Positions 21,217 to 32,855 of a DNA stretch of 64,000 nt are shown here, piece by piece (the stretch's first letter is position 1; every line of letters begins with the position of its first letter). The DNA comes from Zea mays (taxonomy: Eukaryota; Streptophyta; Magnoliopsida; Poales; Poaceae): assembly GCF_902167145.1 (NCBI RefSeq), contig NC_050096.1, forward strand, positions 270,590,622 to 270,654,621, written 5' to 3'. Under the pieces are notes generated by a model. The model was given only the letters and a program-made list of their open reading frames with translations. It ran no database searches and had not been told where the DNA came from. The position numbers were made by a program, and so were the translations under genes.

Positions 21217-23005
21217 GTTGGGGACTTGTTCTCAAATGCTATGAATTAAGAACAAGGCAACACATAATGTTAAAGGGTAAAGCCCTTCGTCCTTCAAAGC
21301 ATTATTTCCCTTAGGATATAATGATCTTCAGATGAAGGTCGCGAAGGACGAACCTTCATTATTGCAATATATGTTAATGAAAGATGAAGCATGTAAAACA
21401 TGATAGATAGCATGAATAATCATATGACATTATAATATATTTCTTGTTATATAATCATGAATGAATAAAAACAACATAAGATTACATTGTACCTTCGGCT
21501 TGACAGAAGGTATGAAAACAAACGTGACGCACGAGCGAGTACAAATCTGCGTGAACAGTACGGAGGTACTGTTCATCTATTTATAGGCACAGGACGCAAC
21601 CTGTGTGAAATTACATTTATACCATTTACAATCGAATACAATCATGACACAAACTATCATGGGTCAATCTGTCTTTTCATATTTAAGTCGGTGCAACCCT
21701 TCGTCTTAGGCATGTCGTTATGCCGAAGTTCCCTGTAAGGTGGTGAAAGGGAAATAGGGTCAAACATTTTCCTAAATGATTTTGGTGGTTGAATTGCCTA
21801 ACACAAATAATTGGACTAACTAGTTTTCTCTAGATTATAAGTTCTACAGGTGCCAAAGGTTCAACACAAACCAATAAAAAGTCCAAGATAGGGTTCAAAA
21901 AGAAAGGAGCAAAACCAACCAAAGGTTGCCCTGGTCTGGCGCACCGGACTGTGTCCGGTGCACCAGGGTGGATCAACTCGAACTCGCCACCTTCTGGTTT
22001 CTGGAAAAGCCACTCCGCTATAATTCACCGGACTGTCCGGTGTAGCACCGGACTGTCCGGTGTGCCATGCGGAGCAATGGCTACTGCGCCAACGGTCGTC
22101 TGCAAAAGTGAACAGTGAACGCTACAGTGCTCGGATAGTAAATGCAGAGTCAGAGCAGGCGCCAGAAGGCGCACCAGACAGTGAACAGTGACTGTTGGTG
22201 CACCACCAAATCGTCCGGTGGTCCCATCTGTTAGAGCTCCAACGGTCAAACCCTAACGGTTGGGTGACGTGGCTGGCACACCGGACTGTCCGGTGTGCCC
22301 ATCGACAGACAGTCTCCCCAACGGCCATTTTGGTAGTTGGGGCTATAAATACCCCCCAACCACCACACTTCAAGGTATCCAAGTTTTTAGCCATTGCATT
22401 CAATACAAGAGCTCTAGACTTCATACCAAGACACAAACAAAAGATCAAATCCTCTCCTAAGTTCGAGATCACTCCAAATAATTAGTGACTAGTGAGAGAG
22501 AGATATTTGTGTTCATTTGAGTTCTTGTCGCTTGGATCGCTTTTCTTCTTCCTCCATTCTCGTTCTCAAGCAACTTGTAATCAACGCAAGAGACACCAAG
22601 TTGTGGCGGTCCTTGTGAGTGGTCTAAGTGACCCGTTGATTAAGGAGAAAAGCTCACTCGGTCTAGGTGACCGTTTGAGAGAGGGAAAGGGTTGAAAGAG
22701 ACCCGGTCTTTGTGACCACCTCAACGGAGAGTAGGTTTGCAAGAACCGAACCTCGGTAAAACAAATCACCGTTTCATCCGCTTTCATTTGCTTGTGATTT
22801 GTTTTCGCCCTCTCTTTCGGACTCAGTTTTAATTCTAACGCTAACCCGGCTTGTAGATTGTGCTTAAAGTTTATAAATTTCAGATTTGCCTATTCACCCC
22901 CCCCCCTCTAGGCGACTTTCAGGTAGCTTCGGCGTTATTTGTGTGCTGATCTTCCAAAGGTGTTTCTTCTTATAGGACCTTCGGCTACAAAGCAGACCCC
23001 CAACA
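21217..23005 (-). repeat. 5' LTR of gypsy E, split by solo LTR G
   Basis: Parts 21217-21743 and 22922-23005 together match the left LTR. Orientation is minus, with a TATA box near 21580-21590. The bases ggtgg (left) and ggtag (right) around G are probably its target duplication, with one later mismatch. Confidence 0.85.
21744..22921 (+). mobile_element. Solo copia LTR G (SIRE-type)
   Basis: 1,178 bases from tgaaagggaaatagg to ctaggcgactttca, with no internal region attached. It resembles the LTR of K (which ends ctaggcgactttca in LTR sense). It contains CACCGGACTGTCCGGTG palindromes, a ggggctataaatacc TATA near 22341-22352 and a C run at 22897-22906. Likely formed by recombination between two LTRs of a former full element. 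Confidence 0.8.
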
Positions 23006-23277
23006 ATACCGGAGTGCAGTGGAAGTCTTTTCGTTGTCCAAGTTCATTTTCCCTTTCAATGTACCTTCGAGACTACATCAAGTGTACTTAACCAAACAAG
23101 TTAGTCTCAAAGGGGTCAAGCTGTAGCTCATCCCTCCCTAAATATGTGCATCATTTGCATATGGACTTATGAGGTCCGGGGATGATTTGTACAACTTGAG
23201 CACCATAAATAGACAACAAATAATGTAAATGCTCAAAGTAACATGATCAAAGGCATAGACTACATGTATGCTATAGA
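23006..23277 (-). other. 3' untranslated sequence of copia D, right of E
   Basis: Continues D's internal sequence across the insertion of E (the ATACC copy at 23006-23010 joins aatacactaat to ggagtgcagtgg). No gene is seen apart from the RNase H end that follows. Confidence 0.6.
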
Positions 23278-23459
23278 TCAATCCAAGTTACGTGAATATA
23301 AGACATTTAGCTCACTACGCAACCTGCAAAACCTTTTCTCATCTAAAGGCTTGGTGAAGATATCGGCTAGCTGGTTCTCGGTGCTAATGTGATACACATC
23401 GATATCTCCCTTTTGCTGGTGGTCTCTCAGGAAGTGATGCCGGATGTCTATGTGCTTAG
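23278..23459 (-). pseudogene. RNase H C-terminus of copia D, truncated
   Basis: Minus frame with HHFLRDHQQKGDI, ENQLADIFTKPLD and a terminal SRNLD before TGA (23278-23280). This is the conserved end of copia RNase H, closely matching K at 56314-56600. RNase H removes RNA from the RNA/DNA hybrid during reverse transcription. Copia H cuts it off at 23460. Confidence 0.75.
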
Positions 23460-23759
23460 TGAAAGGGAAATGACCTTAAACCATTTCTTGTATTTTGGTG
23501 CTTGATGACCATCACAACCATTCGGACTAACTAGTTTGCCTAGTCTTTGATTCACAGGTTCATAAGATTCAACAGTTCAGTTTCTAAGAAAGAATCAGCT
23601 CAGATTCAACCAAATAGGGGTAAAACATGAGATAGATGAACTACCAATAGTTCTACTCTTTGGATAAGTTCAAAATACCCCGAGAAACATATTCAACACT
23701 TCTAGAAAGGTTGGAAAGCTCAAAAACAACGTATCACTATTTTGGAGCTAGTTTGAGCA

Positions 23760-23990
23760 CACTACAAGAAACTAATAAAAGTTCGTGGGTTAATTTAAGA
23801 ACGTGGGTACCGACGTTCTTAACTGAGTTATGTTCGTGGGTTAATTTAAGAACATGGGTACCCACGTTCTTATATTAAATTCGTGGGCCCGTGGGAAAAC
23901 CGTCGAACTTATATTATTAGGAACGTGGGTACCCACGTTCTTAACTTAAATTCGTGGGCCACGTGGACACCGTCGAACTTAACCTAAAAC
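23760..23990 (+). repeat. Left terminal and subterminal repeats of CACTA F
   Basis: The terminal CACTACAAGAAACT is followed by copies of ttaagaacgtgggtacc and ttcgtgggttaa in direct and inverted orientation, and gtcgaactta near 23905 and 23970. In En/Spm the second protein binds such subterminal repeats to bring the ends together; that role here is inference. Confidence 0.75.
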
Positions 23991-23993
23991 CTA

Positions 23994-24520
23994 AATTTCA
24001 CCCACCCCGCGCGTCTGTCTTTTTTTCCCTGTCGACACCGTGCGCGCGCCCGACGCTACCCGCCTCGCCGCCAGCCCGCCGTCACAACCTCGCAGCGCGC
24101 GCCCTGCCTCCACCCCGCGCCCGCCCCGCCGCCCCATCGCGCGCAGGCTCGTGCGCCGCCACCAGCTCGGCCAGCCCTCGCCACCGCCGTCGCCAGAAAC
24201 CGGCCGCGCACGTCCCTTCGGCACCCACGCGCGTCCCGACGCCTCGCCGGCCCACCGCGCCCCACCCCGCCAGCGCCCCGCCTCCGCCTGCTCACGCCCC
24301 ACCGCGCGCCTGCTCGCGCGCAGCCGGCCCACCGTGCCCTGCCGCCACACCGCACTCCTCCTCCACTGCCTTCCTATTTTTAAACAGGGAGAGGGGTGGC
24401 CCTCCGCAAGCCGCACGGATCCTCTCCATCTTCACCGCTTCTTCCTCTCTGCAAATCTCTTAGTGCAAGCAAGGAGGCCGTTCCACGCTCCTCCAGCGAG
24501 CTCCGTGCTGAAGCAGCAAG
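23994..24520 (+). promoter_or_regulatory. GC-rich leader of CACTA F with candidate splice donor
   Basis: Very GC-rich, rich in CG dinucleotides, up to about 24345. A likely untranslated first exon follows, ending aagcagcaag before gtaaac at 24521. Long overlapping Pro/Ala/Arg-rich frames on both strands are composition artefacts. It is probably the promoter and 5' untranslated region of the transposase gene. Confidence 0.45.
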
Positions 24521-25645
24521 GTAAACCTGCCTCTCTTGAATTTTGAGCATGTTTTTCCTTCTGTATGCTAATTTGGTGAGTATCTGTCAATTTCCAATTC
24601 CAACACAGAGGTACAAACAGTTATATGGAACTAGGTAAGCTAGCATCTTCTTAAGTAAATGCAAGGATGAAAAGATGTTGAAACAAATCAACATCTGATG
24701 GTTTCATGAACTTTCAGTGCTGATCTAAATTTTCATCTAAGATTTCACTTTTTTAACTCTTTTTATTTACAAATTACAATCATGTCTGAATGCCTAAAAT
24801 ATACCTCTACAACCTTTTCCATAAGGAAGGTGTGTTAACTGTGTCTGTGAGTCTTTCTTAGCTATAGTATTGTTTTGGGATCTGTTGAATGTGTAGCAAA
24901 TTCACAGAGAGGCAGATAGCAATCCTTTAAATCTAGCATTACAAAGTACGAAAAGATTAAGCAATCATTGTCCACAAATTGCAAAATCTGAAGGTACCTG
25001 AAGCAAAAAAAACATTAACTGAGATTGCTAGTGTATAACACATAAATGTTTCCTGAATAAAATTAGTTGCAGTGAATTCAGCAAACTATAGACCACCTGT
25101 AAAATTTATTTTGTTTAGCTGAACTTAGAAGAGCACAACGTTACTCATGGAAACAACAAACCATGACCACTCACCTAGCAGAACTACATGACTCAACTCA
25201 CAAATTTGTACAACTGGGTCCCACTTGCTAAGATCACCTAGCTTGGGGGATGATATAGCAAATCCGGGGAGGCCAAATTTGGGGGTTTGGGTTTGAGGTG
25301 GATTATTGGTTTATTAGAATAGTCATAGAGAACACAAAAGGCGTGCATATCCAGGCCATGACACGTCAGACCCAGGTAAGTGGTTGGTAGTGGGATATGA
25401 CAAGCCCTAGATTTTGTAGCTTTGGCCAGCTTTTCCATTTTCTTATGTTCGCAAAGCATTCGTACAATATGGTTAAGGATGTTAGTTTGTTAGTTAAAAT
25501 GTTAGGTTCAATATTTGCTTAAACAATTTTTTATGTCTAGTGATTCTTTTTAATAGGGTTATTATACACAGTCTGGATTTACGTTTATATGCTTAATGAT
25601 GTTTATTTACACATTTTTTATACATTGGGTTATTTAGTTTTGGAA
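24521..25645 (+). other. Probable 5' intron or leader of CACTA F
   Basis: AT-rich sequence without a convincing gene. It would be an intron between the donor at 24521 and an acceptor shortly before the transposase ATG (for example acacag near 25573). The acceptor is not certain. Confidence 0.35.
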
Positions 25646-28600
25646 ATGGATGACAATAGAAGAAGGGCGATGTATGATGGATTCAATAGCGTGACTCTAG
25701 GTCACTCAAAGGAATGGGTTAGGGTTGCAAAACAATTCGTGGATCTCGCATTTTCCAGTGGAGCTCGTGTGGTGAAGTGTCCATGTACCAAGTGTCGGAA
25801 TTTTAAGTATGTGAGAAAGATCGAAGAACTGGAGCATCATCTTTGCAAGAATGGGTTTATGTCTAACTATCTTGTGTGGCGCTCACATGGAGAAGTAGAG
25901 CAGAATATCACAGAGTCAGAAAGAATTGATGATGATGAGGAGGATCGGATGGATGACTTGGTGGCTGATATTAGTAGAGAGTATCCAACATTGGCCTCGG
26001 AACAGGGTACACCAGAGGAAGTGCAGGAGTTTTATAAGCTTCTTCATGCGTCAGAGGAAAAAGTGCATGACGACACCACTGTGACCGTGTTGCAGGTGGT
26101 TACACGTCTTATGGCAATGAAGGCAAAGTATAACTTCTCGAATAACTGCTATAACGATATAATCAATCTGATTATTGATCTCATCCCATCGAACCATAAG
26201 ATGCCAAAAGACTTATACCAGTCTAAAAAGATTGTGTCCGGTCTTGGGATGAAGTATAAAAAGATTGATGTGTGCGAAGATAATTGCATGTTGTTCTGGA
26301 AGGAATATGAAGCGGCCACCCATTGTCAGATATGCGGTAAATCAAGATATGCGGAGGTACTAAAAGAGGATGGGGCTACTTTTGCTACAAAAGTGGCAGT
26401 TAAACAGCTTCGATATATGCCCATCACCCCAAGGCTTAAACGTCTGTTTTTAACCCCACAAACTGCGAAGCTAATGTTGTGGCATAAGGAAGGAGACCGT
26501 GAGAGCCAAGATCCAGACATTATGATGCATCCATCAGATGGCGATGCTTGGAAGGCTCTGGATTGTTTTGACCCAGAATTTGTAAGAGACGCTAGGAGTG
26601 TTCGTCTAGGCTTGTCCACTGATGGTTTCACTCCTTACGACAACAGTTCAACTTCATACTCTTGTTGGTCGGTTTTCATCATGCCCTACAACCCCCCTCC
26701 CAACAAATGCATGAAAGAAGGGTTCATATTTCTTGCCCTTATTATTCCAGGGCCTAAACATCCTGGAAAGAAGATCAATGTATTCATGCAACCGTTGATT
26801 GAAGAGTTCAAAGAGCTATGGGTAGGGGTAAAGGCTTATGATGGTCATCTAAAACGTGAATTTACCTTACATGTTGTATATTTGTGGTCAATTCATGATT
26901 TGCCTGCATATGGTATTTGGTCTGGCTGGTGTGTCCACGGTCGACTGTGTTGTCCCATATGCATGGGGGACACACAAGCATATCGATTGGAGCATGGTAA
27001 AAAGGTCTCATTCTTTGATTGTCATAGACGGTTTCTTCCATCCAATCACCCGTTTCGAAATGATACGAAGTCATTTAGAAGAGGCATAAAAGTTAAAGAT
27101 GGTCCACCAAAACGTTTAATGGGTGAAGATATCCTGATACAACATTGTGCCCTTCAAAGGGCTGCAGAAGGTCATGAGTTTGAAGGCTATGGTCAAGATC
27201 ACAACTGGACTCATATTTCTTTTCTCTGGGAACTTCCGTATGCGAAGGTATTGATTTTACCACACAACATAGATTTGATGCACCAAGAGCGCAATGTTGC
27301 TGAAAGCATCATAAGCATGTGTCTAAACATTAAGGGTAAAACAAAAGACAACATCAATGCCAGGAAAGATTTAGCTAATCTTTGCGATCGCCCTAGCCTT
27401 GAGGTCAAATTAAATCCTAATGAAAAGGAGAGGACACCACGAGCTCCATACTGTCTAAAGCCGGAAGAGCGAAAAGAAGTATTTCGATGGTTGAAAATGT
27501 TGAAGTTTCCAGACCGCTATGCAGCTAACATAAAACGTACTGTTAACCTCGACACTAATAAATTAAATGGTTTGAAGGCTCACGATTATCATATTTTGAT
27601 GGAAAGACTTATGCCAGTAATGTTCCGTGGCTATTTGAAGCCTCCTCTGTGGAAGATGATTGCTGAACTTAGTTACATATATAGACATATATGTGCTAAG
27701 CATATCTCAAAGAAATTCAATTTGAGAAACAAATCGCGGTGCTTGTATGCAAGATGGAAAAAGTATTTCCGCCTGGATTTATGAATGTGATGCAACATTT
27801 GCTAGTGCACTTACCTTATGAAGCATTGGTAGGAGGACCAGTGCAGTTCCGATGGATGTATAGTCAAGAAAGAGAATTGAAAAAACTTAGAGCTACTGTG
27901 CGGAACAAAGCAAGGGTTGAGGGGTGTATCGCAGAGGCCTTTGCAGCTAAAGAGATCACAATGTTCTCAAGTCAGTATTTATCACACACTAACAACGTGA
28001 ATGCTCAGTCAACACGGTATCATACTGAAGAAGAAGGTCCTTTGATCGACCTTAATGTTTTTCTCTGGAAGGGGAAAGGGGTCGGGGCTTCTACTGCACA
28101 TTATGTTGACATAAGAGAGCGTAATTTCACCATGCTCTACTTGTACACCAACATGGAGGAACTTGATCCATACTTTGAAATGTTTGATTCCATATATTTA
28201 GCTGGTCACAAACCTACACCAAAGGAACTGGATAATCTACGTATGAAAGGGATGAACGGAGGTCCATGTTTTGTTGAATGGTTCCACGAGCATGTAATTA
28301 TCTCTTTATAATTTTCCTTTGTGTACTTAGTTTGCACATACGACTTGCTATTTACCTATATCTTTTTTCTGCTCTATGTAGTGTAAGAAACTTGACTCTC
28401 TAGTCTCGGATGATTTGCGACAGATATCACATGGTCAGTTGAAAGCAAGAAAATATAGCCGCTATGATATTAATGGATACCGTTTTCGAACATCAAAATT
28501 AGAAAAAATCCACCCGCAGGCAGCCACGACAAACAGTGGAGTAGTAGCAACTGCCACAAATGCAGACGGAGGCACTCATGACTATTATGGTGTTCTTCAA

Positions 28601-29134
28601 GACATAACGGAGTACACTCTTGGTGGGGCCAAAGAGTTCATGTTTGTGTTATTTGATTGTGAATGGTTTGATCCTCAACAAACGCGAGAGGATGAATTTG
28701 GAATTGTGGAGGTAAAGCATGAATCACGGTTTAAAGGCAGCGATTATAGCAATGTTGTGCTTGCACATCAAGCGCAACAGGTGTACTATCTAACATATCC
28801 TCATGAAAACTTGAAGTCTTGTTGGGTTGTATACAAAATTAATCATGAAGTCCATCTGTTACGATATGATTATTACAACACAAATAACGAAGATGATGAT
28901 TCTGTTAATATTTATCAAGAAGAAGGCGATCAGTCAGAAAATAGAGAATTTACTATATCTAAGGATTTAGGGCTCAATGAAGTAGCTAGTCTCGCCATAG
29001 ATTTGATGGCAGAAGAACCAGGTCCTTCTAGGGCAAGGACTCGTAGGTCACAGAGAATTCTTGAAAAACAACAAAGACTTGAAATAATTGAGCAGCGCGT
29101 TGCTGAAGCAGATTCAGATGCCGATGATTTTTGA
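25646..29134 (+). pseudogene. TNP2-type transposase of CACTA F, two exons, one frameshift
   Basis: I start at ATG 25646 (MDDNRRRAMY) rather than 25589 because the family N-terminus begins there. Exon 1 (25646-28293) carries the transposase-associated domain (CPCTKCRNF), the Transposase_21 core (DGFTPYDNSSTSYSCWSVF, LIIPGPKHPGKK, CCPICMG, LPHNIDLMHQERNV) and a DUF4218-like part (FPPGFMNVMQHLLVHLPYEA). A single-base shift near 27712 separates the last two. An 88-base intron (28294-28381, GT...TAG) leads to exon 2 (28382-29134) with a DUF4216-like part (FVLFDCEWFDP) and an acidic tail. It would cut and join CACTA ends; with the shift it is probably inactive, unless the shift is a sequencing error. 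Confidence 0.85.
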
Positions 29135-29224
29135 AAAGTATATATATTTAAATTCTTGTATATGCATTCCTATTTCAATACTAAAAGTATATATAATTAA
29201 ATTCTTGTAATGAAATTTGTGCAG

Positions 29225-31163
29225 ATGATGAGGGTCATGGACAAGCTCAAAGGGAAGAAGCGCGGAGATCGTGGTGACTCCTCGAGGTCACGGTCGACTA
29301 GGGGTTCAGGTGGTGGGGATACATCCTCTATGTTGTTCCATGTATTTAATTTGTTTTATTTTATTTTCTTCTATGTATGTAATAGTATTATCACCTTATT
29401 TTTGATTACTTGATATATCTCATTGTTGATTATGTTTGTAGGGCTCTACAACGTCAAGGCAACGGCTAGAGCAGCTCCTTGGTTGCATGGAGGAGCAGGG
29501 GCGCGAAGTGGCAAGCCATAGTGCACCTGGGCAAGAGCGCGAGGTGGCAGGCCATAGTGCACCTAGGCAAGAGCGCGAGGTGGCATGCCACAATGCACTT
29601 GAGCCGGAGTGTGAGGCGATAGGCTCAAGTGGACCTATGCTAGAGCAGGACCACAATGCATTTGAGCAAGCGCGCGAGGCGGCAGACCACAATGCACCTA
29701 GGCAGGAGGACGAGCTGGCACGCCAAGGTTCACCAATGCGTGATGATGATGACTATGGAGAGGCCGATGGAGAGGCCGATGACGAGGTTGTTACAACGAC
29801 ACAGGCAACGAACTTCAGGTAATTTTATTTTGACGATGAGTTCTATTTTTTGTTGGACTGATATTATTACCAGTGCACAATTTACAATTTTGTAGGTTTC
29901 GACGGTCCCTTAGAGTTCCACCGACACAACCCTTGGACCAACGCAGGGTCATAAACCCTGCAGGAGAGAGGAGCTGGGTGGAGGTGGCATGGAGTGGCAA
30001 AGGTCACCGGACACCAGTTAACACAGTGCTGGGATCTATAGCTCGTTTTCACTATCCAGGGGTGGTACAATTCAACGGGGCAGAGACAGGGGCGTATCAC
30101 TGGGCTCACTGGGGCCTCAAACCATATGGACCCGACTGTACTCACCAAGACGCAGTGTGGTCATCATTTTGGGTGAGTTTATTATGTATTTTAAATTTAC
30201 TTACCGTGGGCGTCTATAAATGAATTTAATTGCTTCTTCATTTTCCAGGAACAATTTAGATTAGACGAAACAACGAACGAAGAACATGCAAAACGTGTAT
30301 TCCACAATGCTGCTAGAAAAGTTATAAATGGTTCAATGTCAGATGCACGGGTCAAAGCTGTTACCATGTACTTCAAGAAAGTGAAGGGTCAAAGAATGAC
30401 CAACAAGCAGGCATGTGAAATCCACTTGACAGCTGAGGAGTACAAACAAAGTGAAGTGGACTGGCTCACTGCTCATCCTGAAGCTTGGGTCAAGCTCTGC
30501 GAGTACTGGGCCTCAGATGAGTACAAAGTGATTTCAGATAGAAATCGTTTGAACCGGAAGAGCAAACCGGGCCTCCATCGATTTGGAGCAGATGGATTTA
30601 TTGGGAAATCACAACGAATGGTATGACGAGCTAAGTAACATTTAGTCCTTTTTCCCTCAGACAAATTTGTATATTTTATTATGTCTCTTACTGCAGGAGG
30701 CTCGTGATGGTGTTGAACCCCGATTCATTGACGTTTACATGGAGGGACACCGAGGTCCAGATCCAGATCATCCAGAAGTTTTATGTGATGACAGCGCGAC
30801 AGAAAAGCTGGTAGGTGTAAATAATAACTATCTATTCTTAATTAACTTGTGACTCATTTATAATTAACATAAATTGTTTTGTAGACTCGTTATGCCGAGG
30901 AGGTTAGGAGGAAAGCAGGAGACGATGATCTAGATTGGAGGGAGGCACCTTTCGATCCGGATGCAGCATATGTTGCTGGTGGTGGGCTACCACATGGGAG
31001 GTATGATAAGATCAAAGTTGTGATATATAAAAACTATTGGTTCATAACTTGTGATGTTTCTAGATTGGGGATCAGTGATGGGGTTGTGAGTCGCGATAGC
31101 TTTGGTCGTCGGTCTGTTTCCTCGGTGGGGAGTAGATCTCGAACTTCAACTTGGAGCGTCTAA
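29225..31163 (+). CDS. Second gene of CACTA F (Ptta/En/Spm-type plant transposase), multi-exon
   Basis: Exons supported by splice sites and frame: first exon from 29225 (MMRVMDKLKG; its end is uncertain), 29442-29818, 29896-30172, 30249-30620, 30697-30810, 30885-31000 and 31064-31163 (stop TAA). Joins from 29442 onward keep frame. The second exon is low complexity, with repeats of EREVAGHSAP type. The later exons match the Transposase_24 (Ptta/En/Spm) family: ERSWVEVAWSGKG, VFHNAARKVINGSM and PEAWVKLCEYWAS. No stop is seen in these exons. By analogy with En/Spm TNPA it may bind subterminal repeats and help excision; this is inferred from position and family. Confidence 0.7.
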
Positions 31164-31779
31164 TTATATTATATCTGTATGAAAAGTATGAGCTTTATTA
31201 ATGCCCAGAGCTCTCGCCTTTAATAGAGACCAGCAAGAAGGCTGGACTTTGAATGCTTGGTCCTTGTCCTCCCAAATAATACTATTTATCCAACAATAAT
31301 CTCCTTTACATCTTCTGTTCTTGCACGCATAATTAATATCTTTGTGTACTTGTGATTTAATGTCAATTGTATATTTATGAGAATTTTGGTTTATTTTGTA
31401 GGATTCCGGCTCTCATCAAGTGACTCCTCCCCCTCACGATAACTTTGCGGACAGATGTCTCAATTCTAGTGGTGGAGCTACGAACAACAATCCGATGTCC
31501 TGATCGAGAGCGATGGAGCTAATGTTTGAACTTGTGTATTTGAACTTGTGAACTACAAATGTGAACTATGGATGTGAACTTATGTGAATTTGTGAACTTA
31601 TGTATCTGGACTTAATTATGTGAATTTGTGAACTTATGTATTTGGACTTGTGTGAATTTGTGATATGAACATATATCCATGTGTTTCAAATCTGTATTGT
31701 ATGTGATATTCTGTGTTGCATGTGATATTATGTGTGTCTAATTTTTCATTTTGGTATTTTTTATTTTTTCTGGAAAAGA
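31164..31779 (+). other. 3' region of CACTA F with short tandem tgtgaactt repeats
   Basis: Downstream of the second gene. A candidate further acceptor (ttttgtag at about 31401) would make part of this a spliced 3' untranslated region. From about 31525 to 31670, words such as gtgaacttgtgaact and gtgaatttgtgaactta repeat irregularly. No further coding is seen. Confidence 0.5.
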
Positions 31780-32208
31780 GTTAAGAACGTGGGTACCCAC
31801 GTTCTTAAGGTTAAGAACGTGGGTACCGTCGAACTTAATGGGTAGCCCTCGCCGACCCACGCAGGACCCATAAGTTCGACGACCACATGTCCCCGTCGAA
31901 CTTAAGGTTAAGAACGTGGGTGCCATCGAACTTATGGGAAAAAATTCGACGGCCCCCGTCGAACTTAAAAACCCACGTTCTTAACCTTAAGTTCGACAGT
32001 ACCCACGTTCTTACATTTAAGTTCGACGGTACCCACGTTCTTAACCTTAAGAACGTGGGGGCCGTCGAACTTACTTCTTTAAGTTCGTCCAAAAATCGCC
32101 GTCGGCTATATTCGTCGGTAAACCCACGTTCTTATGGTAAGTTCGACTGCCTATTACATTAAGTTCGACGGTTTTTCACCCACGTTCTTTAACCAGTTTC
32201 TTGTAGTG
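31780..32208 (+). repeat. Right subterminal repeats and terminus of CACTA F
   Basis: At least eight copies of aagaacgtgggtacc or gtcgaacttaa in both orientations. A perfect 28-base palindrome lies at 31781-31808 (half-site ttaagaacgtgggt). The element ends with the complement of CACTACAAGAAACT at 32195-32208. The motif matches the left end. Confidence 0.8.
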
Positions 32209-32855
32209 GCAAAAGAGGATATATGAGTGAAATAATCAAAATATTCATAATCCATGACTTAGACTGAGGGAAAGTCACTTGAGATGTTTGTCTAAGTCAT
32301 ATGATATCTCTCAAGTTTAGCCAAAGCAACTTGGAGAAGATTGTTCAAAGATCAACAAGAAGTCAGAAACTCAAAGTCCTGAAATCGCCAAGTGACGTCC
32401 GACCACTTCTGGCGGACCGTCCGCGACACTACTTTGACTTTGGCTAGGAACTATAAACCACGAACCGTCCGGCTATACAGTACGGTCTGTCCGGCTATAA
32501 TTCACAGACCATCCACATGTGAAGACCTGGTTCAGCCCGAAGGTGACAAGTTGAGCAGAAGGAATTATATCGCTGGCGCGGACCGTCCGAGACTAAGGGC
32601 GGACCGTCCGCGTGGTGTCACCGAGGCAGATAGCCATTGATCTAGTAGACGTATTCGTTGGAAATGTCAGAATCAACCGTTGGAGGGTCACGGACCATCC
32701 GGGACCTAGCCGCGGACCGTCCACCAGTGCAATTTCTGGCAGATGCGCCCCAACGGCTATATGGGTGGTTGAGGGCTATAAAAGCCACCCCAACCAGCCC
32801 ACTCAAGTATTCATTGATCCATCACATACACAAGAGTTGGGTGTTCACTCCTATC

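Larger units (their letters stand above)
12334..23005 (-). mobile_element. Gypsy element E (Tat-type), complete but degenerate, lacks gag
   Basis: Both LTRs are present (12334-12940 and 21217-23005, the latter split by solo LTR G), with matching ATACC duplications at 12329-12333 and 23006-23010. In element order: 5' LTR, primer site, protease and pol on the minus strand (21173 to 17228), tandem repeats (17045 to 16800), an antisense gene on the plus strand (13407-16374), a purine tract and the 3' LTR. No gag lies between primer site and protease. By-eye LTR comparison gives about 34 substitutions in 607 bases, roughly 5-6%, so it is an old copy, in keeping with its broken pol. Confidence 0.85.
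10572..23459 (-). mobile_element. Copia element D (SIRE-type), 3' part, with E nested in it
   Basis: Minus orientation: 3' LTR (11815 to 10572), 3' untranslated region (11816-12333), then, beyond nested gypsy E, the end of RNase H (23459 to 23278). Copia H cuts it at 23460, and the rest lies right of the window. The LTR family matches copia I (ends ...CTAGGTGCTCTCA and TGAAAGGGAAATGTGCCC in LTR sense). D is inserted in the antisense gene of C. Confidence 0.8.
23760..32208 (+). mobile_element. CACTA transposon F, full length (8.4 kb)
   Basis: Terminal inverted repeats CACTACAAGAAACT at 23760 and its complement ending at 32208, with a perfect 3-base duplication gca (23757-23759 and 32209-32211). 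Inside are subterminal repeats at both ends, a GC-rich leader, a TNP2-type transposase (25646-29134) and a second, multi-exon gene (29225-31163). This is the two-gene plan of En/Spm-type elements. A one-base shift in the transposase may make it non-autonomous. Confidence 0.9.
23460..32855 (+). mobile_element. Copia H LTR (SIRE-type), split by CACTA F, cut by copia I
   Basis: The LTR begins tgaaagggaaatgacc at 23460. Its parts are 23460-23759 and 32209-32855, about 947 bases together, with CACTA F between them. It ends at 32855 where copia I starts. A TATA (ggctataaaagcc) lies near 32775-32787. Its palindromes are of the GCGGACCGTCCGC type, unlike the CACCGGACNGTCCGGTG type in D, G, I and K, so H is a different subfamily. 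The rest of H lies right of the window. Confidence 0.7.

Noticed and set aside
23954..24463. Long Pro/Ala/Arg-rich frames on both strands in the leader of CACTA F
   Set aside because: Very GC-rich sequence opens several overlapping frames at once; no conserved motif, and a splice donor follows in a leader-like context.
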